64,000 bases of DNA from Hyaloperonospora brassicae (taxonomy: Eukaryota > Oomycota > Peronosporomycetes > Peronosporales > Peronosporaceae), in the NCBI GenBank assembly GCA_947650285.1, contig CANTFL010001429.1, positions 434,001 through 498,000 on the forward strand. The letters are read 5' to 3'. The translations under genes and the position numbers were made by a program. Below the pieces are notes generated by a model. That model worked only from the letters and a program-made list of their open reading frames with translations, was not told where the DNA came from and did no database searches. Of this stretch, positions 9,441-21,102 are shown one piece after another (position 1 is the stretch's first letter; every line of letters begins with the position of its first letter).

Positions 9441-12400
9441 TCAATCGCGTTGGGTTTTAGCGTTCGACCAGTGACTTTACGGGACAGTATGTTCCATCGT
9501 ATTCTTGTAGCAAAGCTGCAGATACTGACGATTTACAAGCACGGACCAAGATCACTGGAGGAGATCCAGTTCGAAGTGTTTAAGAATCGGAGTTTTAGCG
9601 ATCTTAGCATCAACATGGTGAACGAAATCATCTCTTTTCCCCATCGACTTCTGTCCGTTGAGGCCTGGTAGCCCCCTGTAGCACAAGAAGACGCTGGATC
9701 GCTTCCTGCTACACAGATATGATCTATATCGCTATCAGATTGATCATTGCGATCGCCCACTGTAACACCGGTCCGATCTGGATCAATATCCCCCAAGATT
9801 TCGGATCGTGAACTCTCTCTTAACTCTGCATAGGTGACTACATCTCTTCCATGCGGCGAATTTCGTGGAAAATATGCAGCGCGGCATATTAGATGAGATC
9901 CAACAGATCGTTCACGTCCTCGCAATCATCACTGGACATACCGAGGATGCCAGACGAATCCCTCGATGGCTCTCCCAGAAGATCTATCTTGAGCGCCTAT
10001 GGCTTCTTGGGAGAACTTAGAGAAGTAGAAGAAGGATATCGCAAATTGATGCTTGATTCTTAAATGACGGTCGTGGATGGACGTCTTTGAGTTTAGGGGT
10101 CCTAGAAGAAGTCAAAGCGCGTCGGCGGAATATAGGCCGTGATTCTGAAAGCGCTGCGCGGGTGGCATCCCCCGAAGAAATGGAAGAATCAATCATGGTA
10201 TAAGACGAAGAGATACCATTCTCCCGTATCGCTTAATCTTCCATTACTACAGGCGGCGTCTTCAGGGAGATCTCTGGAACCCCTTGAACCGGCGTGCGAT
10301 TAGAAGAGGTCTTAAAGCATACTCCAGATGAACGCTTAAAAAGATACTGACCTAGATTGTTTGGTAGAACGTATCAGGGTATCTCACCGCTTGGACTTAG
10401 GTGATCGCGTGGGCTCAGCTGAGTGCACGTGAGAAGGCGATCGTGTGGGTGATGCCGTCGGTTCAGATGCAGTAGATCGGGGAGGGTAGGCCGGTTGCAG
10501 TGACCCATCTTACTGGGTGAGACCATCCGCCGAGGTCGACTAAGATAATCGAGTCAATGGGCTGATCGCGGGGGCAAAGTGGGCTTCGTCGACTTCGTAC
10601 GCGGTGCTGGCTTGTTCGATTGCGGGATCTTGTCCCGCGGCTTATGATTATCCATCTGCACCGCGTTGGTTAATCGCGTGACTGAAGTTGATTATGTAGA
10701 CCCGAAAGAATTTTTCGAGCGGACAGATCGCGTCGAAACCTTGGCCGGAGTCAACAGAGGATACGTTCTTGAAGCCCGTGAACGCTTGAATGGAAAACCA
10801 GAACTGCTGTCGTTCCGAAGAAGTTTGCTGTACGTAGAAATTGAAGGTGAAGCTTCATCAAACGGAACGCCAGAAGCCATCGGAATTAGATGAGCTCGAA
10901 TCTTATCGTGGTCAGCAACAGCAAGGTCAGGATCAGCGATCACGAAATCACGAGCGACTTCCTGGTCCTGGGCCAATTGTTAAAGACGCGCATTTTTGGA
11001 GTGGAAATCCGCCATCACTCTCTCAGCGCTTCTTCAAAGGAACCCCTAAAATCTTTCGATCTACTCGTAGATATCCAAACGATCGCAAAGAGCGGCCATT
11101 ATGCCGGCCCATTGTCGAACATAACCAGCGGTCATGACTCGGGTACTAGGAAGCAGCCAATACGACTAGGCGTTTGGCTCACTGGGATCAAGAAGAAGAG
11201 TCACCCAATCGGGATCGGAAGACGACTCGCCCAAATTAGAATGAGGAAAGTTGCCAGAAGGTTTTAATTATCGACCTGGCGCTGGTTTAAATCGGTGGTG
11301 AAGCGACTACAAAATTCGCGATAGGAGAACTGATCGCGTTTCAGGCATATCCGAGTCCGTTGGTGATTCGCAGAGCTGGTCCCACACCTGGGTAGATCAC
11401 GTCCATTGAGCTGATAAGACAGAAACCGGATATCAGATCGGAAAGGATGGGACCTGCGACATTGGGTTAAAGTATGACGGACGAAGGGTACGAGTCCTGG
11501 AGATGAGGTCACTGTTAAGGAAACGATTACGCTGGTGATCAAGAGCGATCGCAATCAGAGAAGTGCGTACCTCACCTTGTGATCCGCGATCGGCAAGGTG
11601 ATCACGATCAAGGAGACGATCGTGATCGTGATCGGTGTTCAGGTATGCGATCGCAATCGAGTTGGTGTGGACCACGATGACCGGTCGCGATCAGAGAGGT
11701 GTGTACCACACCAGGTGATCCGCGATCAGCAAGGCGATCGTAATCAAGGATACGATCGCGATGAGGATCAATGATCAGGTATGTGATTGCGATCAAGCTA
11801 GTGTGGACGAAACGACATGATATGCAACTAGAAAGTCGAATGCGATCGAACAAGTATATCGAGTGTTTGTCACGCAAGTACAAGATTGCTACCTTCTGGA
11901 GAGAGCGACGCGTGGCCTGTGATGCCTGCGGTATAGGGATAGGAATAAGTTTGTTGGGTTCGATGGGTTACCATTGAACAGGGTTGAAATTGATTTCAAG
12001 TACACGGGTCACTTTCTATTCCGGGTTGGATCATCGGCCACACGACGTCAATGAAGTTGCATACTTTAATCATGTTATATTCCTGGATTGTTTGGCCGGG
12101 GATCGAAGACTCTCAAACAACAACCCAACTGCGACTGGACGCAGGAAACTCTATGTGGTTAAGTACTCAAGATCTCGAGACGGCTCAAGTGGCTAGAAGG
12201 CTCGCAAATTAAGATCTATATTTGAACAAGGCGATCTGTTACAGATCAGGGTGACTCATATCGAGCACCCTACAATTATACAAGTGTTACTGTGAAGAAC
12301 TCCACGAGATCAATTCAACCCTGATCGTAGTGTGAAGATTTCCACACCGAGATCGAACCTCCGCCCCATCGTAACCACGGACCAGTTTCCGTTGACACGA

Positions 12401-12670
12401 GTCCACCTGATATATTGTAATTCGACCCACCGACGGGTCACAAGGTGAGAAAGGCTCTCGAAAACCCGAAACGGAGTACTTTGCCGTTAGTCGGTCGTCC
12501 AGGCACCAGTGTAGAGCTATGATCAAATTTATAAGAGAGCGATCACCACTCCACCACACCGCCATCGTCGTGGATCTCGATCTCGCAATGCAGTACTCCC
12601 TAAAGGTAATGTAGCTTCCAAAGTTGATCGGGGTTTTAAACCGTGGATCAGATAAAATGGGGTGTTCCCG
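9441..12670 (+). pseudogene. Degenerate gag-like sequence between copies A and B
   Basis: Plus-strand frames show low-grade coding character. Around 10140-10200 there is SAARVASPEEMEES; around 10680-10890 VDYVDPKEFFERTDR and GYVLEARERLNGKPELLSFR (75 codons open); then a Gln/Arg-rich tail (RGQQQQGQDQRSRNHERLPG) and Asp/Arg-rich repeats near 11550-11820. Charged, low-complexity, RNA-binding-like composition fits a decayed retrotransposon gag, but no CX2CX4HX4C knuckle or capsid motif is clear, and orientation is opposite to copies A and B. A fragment near 12440-12530 shares sequence with 5.7 kb. Identity is uncertain. Confidence 0.3.
11549..11820. repeat. 136-bp tandem duplication rich in GATCGCGATC-type palindromes
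   Basis: GATCCGCGATCGGCAAGG at 11581 recurs as GATCCGCGATCAGCAAGG at 11717, an offset of 136. Flanking matches (AGAGAAGTGCGTACC/AGAGAGGTGTGTACC, AGTTGGTGTGGAC/AGCTAGTGTGGAC) keep the same spacing. Both halves are dense in GATC and CGATCG. Confidence 0.75.
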
Positions 12671-12679
12671 CAAATTCGG

Positions 12680-13320
12680 TCGTGTGCGGTGTTAATCGCG
12701 TATGTTAATCGTTCGGCTTATTCATCCTAGTCTCTCTATTTATCGTCCGACACATACATCTTGGTCGCTCTAGTTAACGTCTGTACCATTCGCTCCGCTG
12801 CGCCGTTTGATTGTAGGCTCCAAGCCATTGTAGCTTGTTGTTTTTGGCCTACGATACAATAAACGAATGAAAGAAATCAGACAAGAATCCTGGCTCTCGA
12901 TCATGACGAATTGCTTTACTTGCGCCAAACCTTCTGAAAGCACATTCTACGTGATTCCCCGCGACCGTTTGAGCGGTTCAAGACGCACTCGACTTCGCGA
13001 CCACATATCCGGAGAACAAGTCGACTAAGGTTAGCAGCTCCGTGCTTCCTTTGAACGATCTTGGAAAAGGAGAAATATGATCCATCGCCCGAATCTGAAA
13101 AGGGTACGTCGCTTCTATGTTACCCGGAGAGCTACTACGATCGCAAGGGCGTCCTTTACCTGTTTCACAATCTACACACTCTCCCACATATCGTTGCACT
13201 ATTCGATATAAACCTCTCCAGTAAAAATTTGCCCTGATCCGCTAATAGGTTTGACCAATACCCTGGTGGCCGCCCTCCAAGCTGGTATGATAATGACGTA
13301 AAAATCTTTCGGCAATAGCT
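12680..13320 (-). pseudogene. Integrase of dual-RNase-H Ty3/Gypsy element, copy B
   Basis: Zinc module (HYHTSLEGGHQGI, YVGECVDCETGKG) then core: MDHISPFPRSFKG, TLVDLFSGYVVAK (first Asp), and, after a broken stretch, GQKQQATMAW, NGAAERMVQTLTRATKMYV (the Glu) and AINTAHDRI. Frameshift or stop breaks fall near 12978 and at several points below it. The first aspartate and the Glu are visible; the stretch that should hold the second Asp is garbled. Confidence 0.78.
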
Positions 13321-13378
13321 CCGAGATCACGAAACGAACCATCTCTACGCGATATTCTGACTTTGTGGCTGCTCTGGA

Positions 13379-13708
13379 TCAAAATAGTAACAACTCATAT
13401 TGATCAACTTCATAGTCCGGCCTGATCAAGGCACATGATTTTACATCCGACGATGTAATCGTGGATACATCCCCAGTCGGATAGATCTTCAAAGTAAAAA
13501 TCCAACTCTCCTCATCTTGCGCTTCTTTGATCCGCTCCATTCGTATCTGTTGTACGATCTCTTCTTGGACAATTTGTGGCAAATGGCGTCGTCGTGCGGC
13601 TGCTCGTGTAATTGCAGCTACTCGCCCCATCTCATTTGTCTTGCAGGGCATCATAAACTCGTCCAGCCGATTCAGGGTCACTAGATTTTTGGCGATATGT
13701 GTCATCAT
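13379..13708 (-). pseudogene. RNase H-integrase linker, copy B
   Basis: Homologous to 8407-8709: LNRLDEF, then RAAARRRHLPQIVQEEIVQQ and MERIKEAQDEE. Basic and helical, no known domain. Confidence 0.55.
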
Positions 13709-13734
13709 TCACTACCCAACCTTTCTCTTTCTGT

Positions 13735-14351
13735 AGAGCTTCATTTGCCAATTTGACTGCACTCGCGTTTCAATCGCTTTCTGCATGCAAAAAATCATGT
13801 TTGGGCTAGAAACGGAGTTTCTTCATCGCTTTATGTCGCAGCGATCGTAGACCCGGTGACTTGTAATTGATCTCTCCACGCGTCTGTCTGATCACTAAAT
13901 TTGAATCTCCGCATATGATCACCCTTCCCCTTGTCTGACCAGTCAACAAATAAAGCATAGAAGCAGTCCTCCGTACTATGCCTCGTTAACTGTTGGATCA
14001 TGGATGAACTTAGAAACGACAGCCACTACCTTCCATTCTGTCGATCTCCATACGATCGCGCTTCATGCCCCGCATTTCCTTTTTACTTTATCAGACCCGT
14101 TAAAACTAGCCACCCATAGATTCTACTCCTCCTCGACCGTAGGTAGAGGCATACTTGTCGTTTTTCGTGGTTGTTTCCGTGGCGCAATCGCGATCAAATC
14201 TCGTACCTTTTCGCCGAGCAGTTATACTTGCCGCCAGAGTACCCAGTTTTGCATCTTCACCCTTCTCACACCGACGGACCTCCAATGTCCATTTCGAAAG
14301 CAATGAAGCCCATCTATCTAATCTCCCGTTGAGGCTGCAAGATTGGAGCAA
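13735..14351 (-). pseudogene. Second RNase H and end of the first, copy B
   Basis: From 14351 downward: NGRLDRWASLLSKWTLEV (end of the first RNase H/connection), then WVASFNGSDKVKRK, TVNEA, VIICGDSNLVIRQ and AVKLANEAL. Compared with copy A, the first catalytic Asp is Asn (FNGS), the Glu position is followed by a stop, and the final Asp is Val, so this RNase H is dead as well as interrupted. The CGDSN motif and spacing identify it confidently. Confidence 0.7.
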
Positions 14352-14939
14352 CCCGACTAAGGTTTAATAGCCCGTCATCACGGTTACTTTACGAGGGAAC
14401 AGCATGGTACAACAAATGTCGAGCATCCTTAACAATGCTAGAACTTACTTATCCACCATGTCAAACTTTAATTCGTCGGGCATGAGTGTACGTCTAAAAA
14501 AGGTGACCGGTCAGTATACCTCCCATGTTTCTGTATCAATTCCGTTGACATGGTTTACTTGCATGCATAAAGCACAATCACCGGCGGTCGAATAGGGTTG
14601 AACTGTTTCAAAATGGAGGGAGTCGATATTGTCTGGTGTAAGAAGGTGAAGGCGATCGTTGCTTTCCCCCAGCGAATTCTACATTCCAGATCGTGATCGC
14701 CCCCAGAAATTGGGTACTGATTCGATCGCTCTTATTGACAATGTGGTAAATTCTGTCTCTTATCTGCCTCCAATGGTTTTTCATCTTCATGTGCTCATTG
14801 GATCACGTGATAAATGGCTTCTCGTACAGCACTGAGGCGTACACCGAAAAGTCCTCGATGAATCAACTGTGATAGTTGAGGCTACAAAAAAACGATTAAA
14901 TCGATCGTGCAAACGAGGAAATGGTAAAATTACCAATGA

Positions 14940-15954
14940 TTATTGATCCTTTGGGCCCGCTTCCAATCCAGCTAGTGATACTTGATGGCCCAGATAGTCT
15001 ATTTTAAGCCGTCCCCAGAAACTCTTTGCCAAACCGATCGATAGATTCCACCGATTACATACGTCCAGCAACCGTTCCACTTTACAATAGAGAGATTCCC
15101 ACGACTCGGCCGGTATCAGTATATCGTCAATATATGACCTTCGACCAAGAAACGACGCCTTCATGTCAGAATCTGGTTCACCGTCGGAAAACACATCGAT
15201 AAGATCGGATGGTCCCAAGGCGATCGTAGCTGGACGTGTACTAATCTTCAAATACCCATATAGAGCTTTGTCGATCAGGCGATGATAAATCTGCGGCGCG
15301 TTTTTAACCCAAACGGTATCCTCATCCATTAAAACGTCCTGATGGTGTAATAAATGCCGAAATTTCTCTGGCTCGCTCCGTCATCCCCACCACCCACAAT
15401 TCACTTGCCCAATACAAGGAACCGTACCACATGGCTTTATCCATTTTATGCAGCAAGTCGCAGATCAAAAACATGTGATAAATCATCAGTCTCGTCAACT
15501 GGTTCACTCGTCTATGGTCGATGCACAATCGAATGTCCTCTCCATTCTTCTTTATGATCACCACGATTGGCGATGCCCACGGAGAAGTGGACGGGCGAAT
15601 TATCTGCGTCGTCAATAATCCACTTATCAGATCAGCCAGCTTTTTGCGAAACTTGGGTGCTACTGGTCGTATCCTTTGTGGAATCGGATTATCATCTCTG
15701 ACATCAATATCACAGACTGCTCCACGAGCCGTGGGAGGTAGGGCATTACCCTTGCCGATTAGTAGACAGCGATTTGCCGATATCAACTTCCACAACTTCT
15801 CTTGATCACTTGACAGTGGCTTCCCCAGATCGCCCACTTGAATGTCATCGAGAGACATCTCGGTCGCAGGCGTAACCACTTCCGGTAAGATCGCCATGTG
15901 CTGATCGACATCTTCGGCGTACAAATCTCCATTTTTGTTACGAAACGTCGACAC
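14940..15954 (-). pseudogene. Reverse transcriptase, copy B
   Basis: RT copies the element's RNA into DNA. From 15954: leader (DIQVGDLGKPLSSDQEKLW), ALPPTARGAVCDIDV, fingers (FRKKLADLISGLLTTQIIRP, SPWASPIVVIIKKNGEDIRL, CIDHRRVNQLTRLM), palm (MWYGSLYWASELWVV), ISAFITPSGRF. After a frame change near 15325 it continues with VKNAPQIYHRLIDKALYGYL, the catalytic box SYIDDIL, and the thumb start LLDVCNRWNLSIGLAKSFWG and DYLGHQVSL. The YIDD pair is intact, but the position that should hold the first catalytic Asp (SLD in relatives) reads SLY. So the protein was inactive, or the lesion came after death. Confidence 0.85.
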
Positions 15955-17290
15955 GGTAGAAGGTTCTGCATCTGCCTTTCTTTATCCATCACAGAGAAGT
16001 CATCCCATTTTTCCGGTGAATCGGAATTTTCTGGTAGCCCATTATCCATGATCGCAGTCCTATCTGTCTGACAGCTGGACTCTCCTTGAAGTAAATCGTT
16101 GACCCTCACTCGATGTCTTTACCATCTACCGTCTTTACTTCAGGGCTTGGCTCATCATGCCAATCTCGCGAATGATCACCCTCCATACACCCTTGGATCG
16201 TAGAGATCGACGAAGAGACTTTTGTTAGTAGATATACATCTTTCTCGTGCTGCACACACTGCTCTTTTCTGTCCCTCGCGATCTCGTCAGAATGATTTGT
16301 AGACTGCTTTTTTCTCTTGACCATCCATGGTCCGTATCACGTCTGGTTGATGGATGGAACGTGTTTGCCCGCGATCAGATTCATCGCAATCATTCTTCCC
16401 TGTCACGGTCGACGTTACCACTATGCTAGCCTCCCTCGACGTGATTTTTACACGCTTATCGTCTACCGTCTCGTCATTTGTATGCTCCGTCACAAGTACC
16501 TTAATCAATTGATGGTAGTTCTTCATGGCGCGATCATCGCTTTCATTTTCATCTATATACTGCAACGTATCTTCGTCGATCACGACTCGATCAGGTCGCA
16601 ACTCGTCAGCACTGCAGTCGTTTGCCTTTTCTTCTATCTTCAATGCTTGGCGTTTTTAAAATCTTTCTCGGCGTAGAATATGATCGCTGATCAACCAACG
16701 GTTGTTTATACGCTGCGGGCAAGACTTCCTTCCGATCGGTTGTAGCCTCGAACGCTAGTGTTTGCCATTCTTTATAACGTCGCGACCCCACCGACACATG
16801 CCCCTGCAATCAAGGTATCATGGCCGCTACCAGCCACAGTCCTAGCGAGGTTCCCCAGATTAAAATCACCTCGCGATCACCGATGTTGGTGAGCTGTAGA
16901 TAGACGATCCTGCTATGCCCGTTTGTCACAGTTGGTACCCACTCCACGTCTCGTCTTACCCAAAGTTGAGCTCTTGGTGGCGCGACGCCTACTCTCACTT
17001 CTGATGTTTTGCCGACTGATATCATTACGTGTTGATCATTCAGGTTGATCGCTTAAAATGTTGATCTACAGAGTTGCTTACGCCCTGCGAGATCAATGCG
17101 GACTTCATCGGGTAGACGTAGCGTTTGTCCGCTGAATTCATGCGAATCCCAGCTAAGCCCATGAAGTCCGTGCCTAGTAAAGCCGCTTGAACTGCTTGAT
17201 CACCGACGCACAAGTAGAAATAATATACTAGTGACTCTTCCAATGTGATCTTGATATTTGTGCTCTTAACCGTCAAGAGTGCGTTTCTAC
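15955..17290 (-). pseudogene. Protease and protease-RT spacer, copy B
   Basis: The retropepsin tail is at 17040-17290 (TVKSTNIKITLEESLVYYF, ALLGTDFMGLAGIRMNSADK). The active-site DTG/DSG part should lie above 17290 but I cannot read it. The spacer follows: RAQLWVRRDVEWVPTVTNG, IVYLQLTNIGDRE, GHVSVGSRRYKEWQTLAF, then acidic and basic low-complexity frames (16106-16643) leading to the RT. Order and phrases agree with copy C. Many stops. Confidence 0.6.
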
Positions 17291-17411
17291 CTAAAAATTT
17301 AGGACTTCCTGTTCGGACCCCATACTTGCTTTACATAAGGACGAGGCCTTTGGTCGATGAACATCTTAACTCGGCGTCCACGCTCAGCACGCAGCCTCTG
17401 CGAGCGTTGTT

Positions 17412-18470
17412 TTGTTTGTTGGCACAGTCGCACTATTGTCAGAGATCCGCCTCGTCTGGTCGTTATACCGCTTCAACGCTCCAATCTGGGCCGTCTGGTG
17501 GCCCTTCACTTACGGTGACGATGCGGCTGTCAATCGATATTATAAGCAGCGACAGCGAGCTAGTGCGGACGACTATGGCGAAGACGTGGGATACCATTCG
17601 GCGGCCGACCAAGGTCTTAAATCTTCTAGGAATTGAGCTATCCGTTTATTCCGTTTTCTTTCAACTGCGAAATCTTATGTCACTCTATCAATACCTTAGA
17701 CTTCCAAGACATCTATTAAATATGGCGGTCCGTTCGCTTTCACAAAATTTGCACAATCTGCAAGCCCCTTGATTTCCACGCGGTTTGTTGATTTTTACTG
17801 TCTAGATACCACATCCACTGTTTCAGCATACTCCACACCGCCTTTGGCCTCTGGTTCAGGTTCTGCCGCTTCCTTAAAACATTCACTGAAACAAGTGATA
17901 TTCGGGTCTTCCAACCCCAATAGTAAACCGGCCGCGGGCAAGCGTTGTAAGACGTTACGAAGAAGCGACGCAGATACAGATTAACGACCTAATTTTAAAC
18001 TTGCGCCAACCGCTATGATTCCTGGTCACCTGGTTCCGAAAAAATTTAGTCCGGCAGAAGTAGTACCTTGGTCGTTGCGTCTTATTAACTCGTGGTTCAT
18101 CGTGACGATGGTTCTTAATGACTTGGTTGACCGTCTAAAACTACCCAGGGGCAGGATTGGTCCACCGGACCGCGACGTCAATCGAGCTCTCAAATGAAAG
18201 TCCGCGCTTATACATCCAGCGATGCTCAATAACTTGTTGGCTACCGAGCATTTGGCCGTCGCAAGAATGTCAATTCCTCCGATATCATTGCGACTGGCGG
18301 GCGGGCTGGCAGACTTGATTGCCACCCACGAGCATTTTGACGAAGACCACATCCAGGCACTCTGGGAAGCGACCAACTGCTTGATAATATCCTATGAGCA
18401 ATCGCGCACAAATGACTTCTTCTCCTCCTACTATAAGGCTTGGGAAATATGTAAAGGCTTAGCGATTTGA
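17412..18470 (+). pseudogene. Decayed coding frame, unrecognised protein
   Basis: One plus-strand frame stays open from 17412 to 18470 apart from about five stops (near 17634, 17700, 17982, 18195 and the end), about 350 codons. Pieces look protein-like: YGDDAAVNRYYKQRQRASAD, YGGPFAFTKFAQSASPL, a Ser/Gly-rich part with basic KRCKTLRRSDADTD, then FSPAEVVPWSLRLINSWF and ATHEHFDEDHIQALWEATNC and SYYKAWEICKGL. I do not recognise the family. It lies head-to-head with copy B's protease and might be a gag from another element or a host-gene remnant. A 175-codon frame at 17245-17772 overlaps part of it in another phase and is less convincing. Confidence 0.35.
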
Positions 18471-19727
18471 TTGTAGCAAAAGGAAGCGGGTAGTCTTTAA
18501 GTGAATATACAAGGGTCAATGCGACCTAGGAATCTTTCTGGATCACTTCTTCCTCCATATTTCGCGCCCTCTCTTCGTGGTGAACTGGTACCCCGAGCGC
18601 GATAAAGGGTTAACCCCGGTCGAACTAATTGACGCTCTTTGAATCTACGACTCTGCATTTCCATAGTACACACAGTTTTGCTTGAAAATGATTACCTATC
18701 CAGTCATTTTGCTCCCTCGTATCAATAACAAGTTCGTTAAGTATTATCAGGGTTGATAAACTTAAATACATTAATTTCTTTTCTTCTTCTTTTTCCTTGT
18801 TTCGTCCTGTCTGCTCTTCTTGTCTTCATTTAAGTCTTTATTTTTTCATGTTCAGATAATTTAGATTTAAATTGACCTTTATCCGACCTAGGTCAGCCTC
18901 GAGGGGCTGAACTCTACGCATGAAGAAGCCAAGTGTGTCCTTAAGAGACCAGGTCCATCAGCGAGGGATATATGTAAACAATGGGGAACCGGGTCCACAA
19001 CTGAAGTTTCAAAACATTTCTCACGACAGACTAGGGTGAACCACCTAAAGACTTAGAAGCAAATTAATATTTTTTGTTGCTCTGCAATTCTTCGAAACAG
19101 CGGTGACTTTTCTGATTGCGTTAAATTTCCGCAGTAAGGGTCCACCATTCAACTCCACATCTTCCACCCATAATATTCTTCGTACCCTTTCCAGCGAAGC
19201 ACATGTTCTCTTCGCTGTCGTTTGTATCGTGTCTTCTTGTCAGCACGACTTTCCATAACTTCTTCGACTTTATATTCGTCTTTCACTAGTTTCCGCGCCC
19301 AGCTGACTACGAGAAAAACCATTTGTCGGAGACTACCCGGTCGTCTTAGCCCACTGTAATCGTGTTATTTGGGTGATTCGAGAACGTCTTGAATCTTTTG
19401 AGCTAGTATAAATGTACTGATAAGGGTCGTACGGTTATTGGGGGGATGAGGAAACCCCCAGATCCCACTCCCAAAGGGATACCCACACCCCGAGCCCCAC
19501 GGGGTTATTCAGGGGTGCCTATGCAAAACATGTTTTGTATCCCTTGTGTAACTGTCCAATAGAAATGTAACGCGCATCATTTTTATTAGATGTGCAAGTG
19601 TCAATAGTGTTACTGTCGCCTTGTGACGAAGCAGCGCGCTAGCAAAAAAATAATCACTGGCTCAAAACGACAAAACTTTCTCTCTACTCACATTTCCACT
19701 CCTTGCCTCCACCTTTTGCCATTCGCC
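18471..19727. other. No recognised gene
   Basis: T-rich and C/T-rich sequence with no long frame. 19437-19530 is G/C-rich and contains GGGGGGATGAGGAAACCCCC and several CCCCA/GGGGT blocks, which could be the subterminal region of the hAT element that follows. I could not pair it with a matching right end. Confidence 0.4.
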
Positions 19728-20442
19728 ATGTCTATAACCAGTACCGACCTGCTCAACGATACCCTTGCATCTTTCACCACCCAAAGTGCCAAACGTAGCT
19801 GGATTTGGGATCATTTTTAGGCGGATGCCCACAGCATAAATCCCTTTGCCAAGTCGCCAAAAACCGTAGGACGTGCCGTGCATGCGGTAGCTTCCTTAAC
19901 CTTGACAAATTCAGCAGAACCAAAAACCTGTACGAGGACATGGCAAAGTTTCAAGATATCAGCGATCCGAAGAAGAAAGACGCAAACATTGCATCTCTTC
20001 AGAAGTATTTTCAAAAGGGAACTCCCATAAGGTGATCGTGTGAAACACATGTAACCTGCATATGCACAAGACTATCTCAAGTCATGCTGTAGAATGCGTT
20101 GAACGGACAGGACCTCAAAAGTCACATCGAAAACTTTATTGCTGAGAACAATCTGCCGTTCGACATCATCGAAAGAAGCTCTTTTATCAATCGTTCAGGC
20201 ACCTGTAACGAGAATATACACCAGATGATAGTCAAGGCCGACGCCATCCAGAACAATTTTTGGAATGTATGCTCAGCACCGCGATTCTAATACGATCCCT
20301 CTTTTTGAGGTCGAATGGATCGCTTTTACTTCCGATGCTTGGACTTCATTCAACGTGAAATCCTTGATGTCGCTCATTACTCATTGGATTGACAACGATT
20401 GAAAAATTCAAGAACTATTGCTGGGGGTTTCTGCTGTGATGG

Positions 20443-20523
20443 GTAAGTACATTTTCCTATTTGCTTGGGCACTGCAATTTAACAGCCAGATCTTCTTCTT
20501 ACCTTTGAAATGATGTATTGCAG
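20443..20523 (+). other. Intron 1 of the hAT transposase
   Basis: 81 nt, GTAAGTAC at the 5' end and TATTGCAG at the 3' end. It separates the conserved LLGVSAVMG and GEHFAQNL blocks, which are normally adjacent in hAT proteins. Confidence 0.75.
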
Positions 20524-21038
20524 GTGAGCATTTTGCTCAAAATTTGGCAGAACTGCATTACAACGTTCTGTCGGACTAAGGCATCGTTGGATCCCTCTCT
20601 GTCATCACTGCCGACAATTCCAGCTCAAACTTCGCTATAGCTCGAGCTCTTTCCCGCATGGAGCATTGATTTCAACCATTAATAACAGCTGTTTGGTTGC
20701 ATGGATTACGTAATCCATTTGGCTGCAATGGATGGAATCACGGCCCTTGGATGGAAAGAATACCTCAACTATGAATAGGAGGACTCCGTCGCCACATGAG
20801 TCATGTCGGTGCACAAAATCACCACCCAGCCTGATGGTTTCGATGTCAACTTGGCTTCGATCGTAAAGCGTGTACACGGCATGTCTGTCAATGTACGGTA
20901 TTCTGATCGACGTCCCAAACGTTTTGACTAAGCTGTGAAGTACCGTAAAGAAGTTTCAACTGCGATTATCTTGATTCTTGATGCCAAAATGCGGTAAAAT
21001 TAGAATTACCAGATGTGCTCGCGCTCTTTCCACTTGTG

Positions 21039-21102
21039 GTATGTACTTGTGAATAGTTTCTTTGACTCATTGGTAAAATTGTATATATTTTCTATTTGAC
21101 AG
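21039..21102 (+). other. Intron 2 of the hAT transposase
   Basis: 64 nt, GTATGTACTTG to CTATTTGACAG, with a pyrimidine-rich 3' part. The downstream frame then reads PERDWRLPQ. Confidence 0.6.

Noticed and set aside
17245..17772. 175-codon plus-strand frame
   Set aside because: Starts over the copy B protease on the other strand and has no motif; the neighbouring phase (17412-18470) looks more protein-like.
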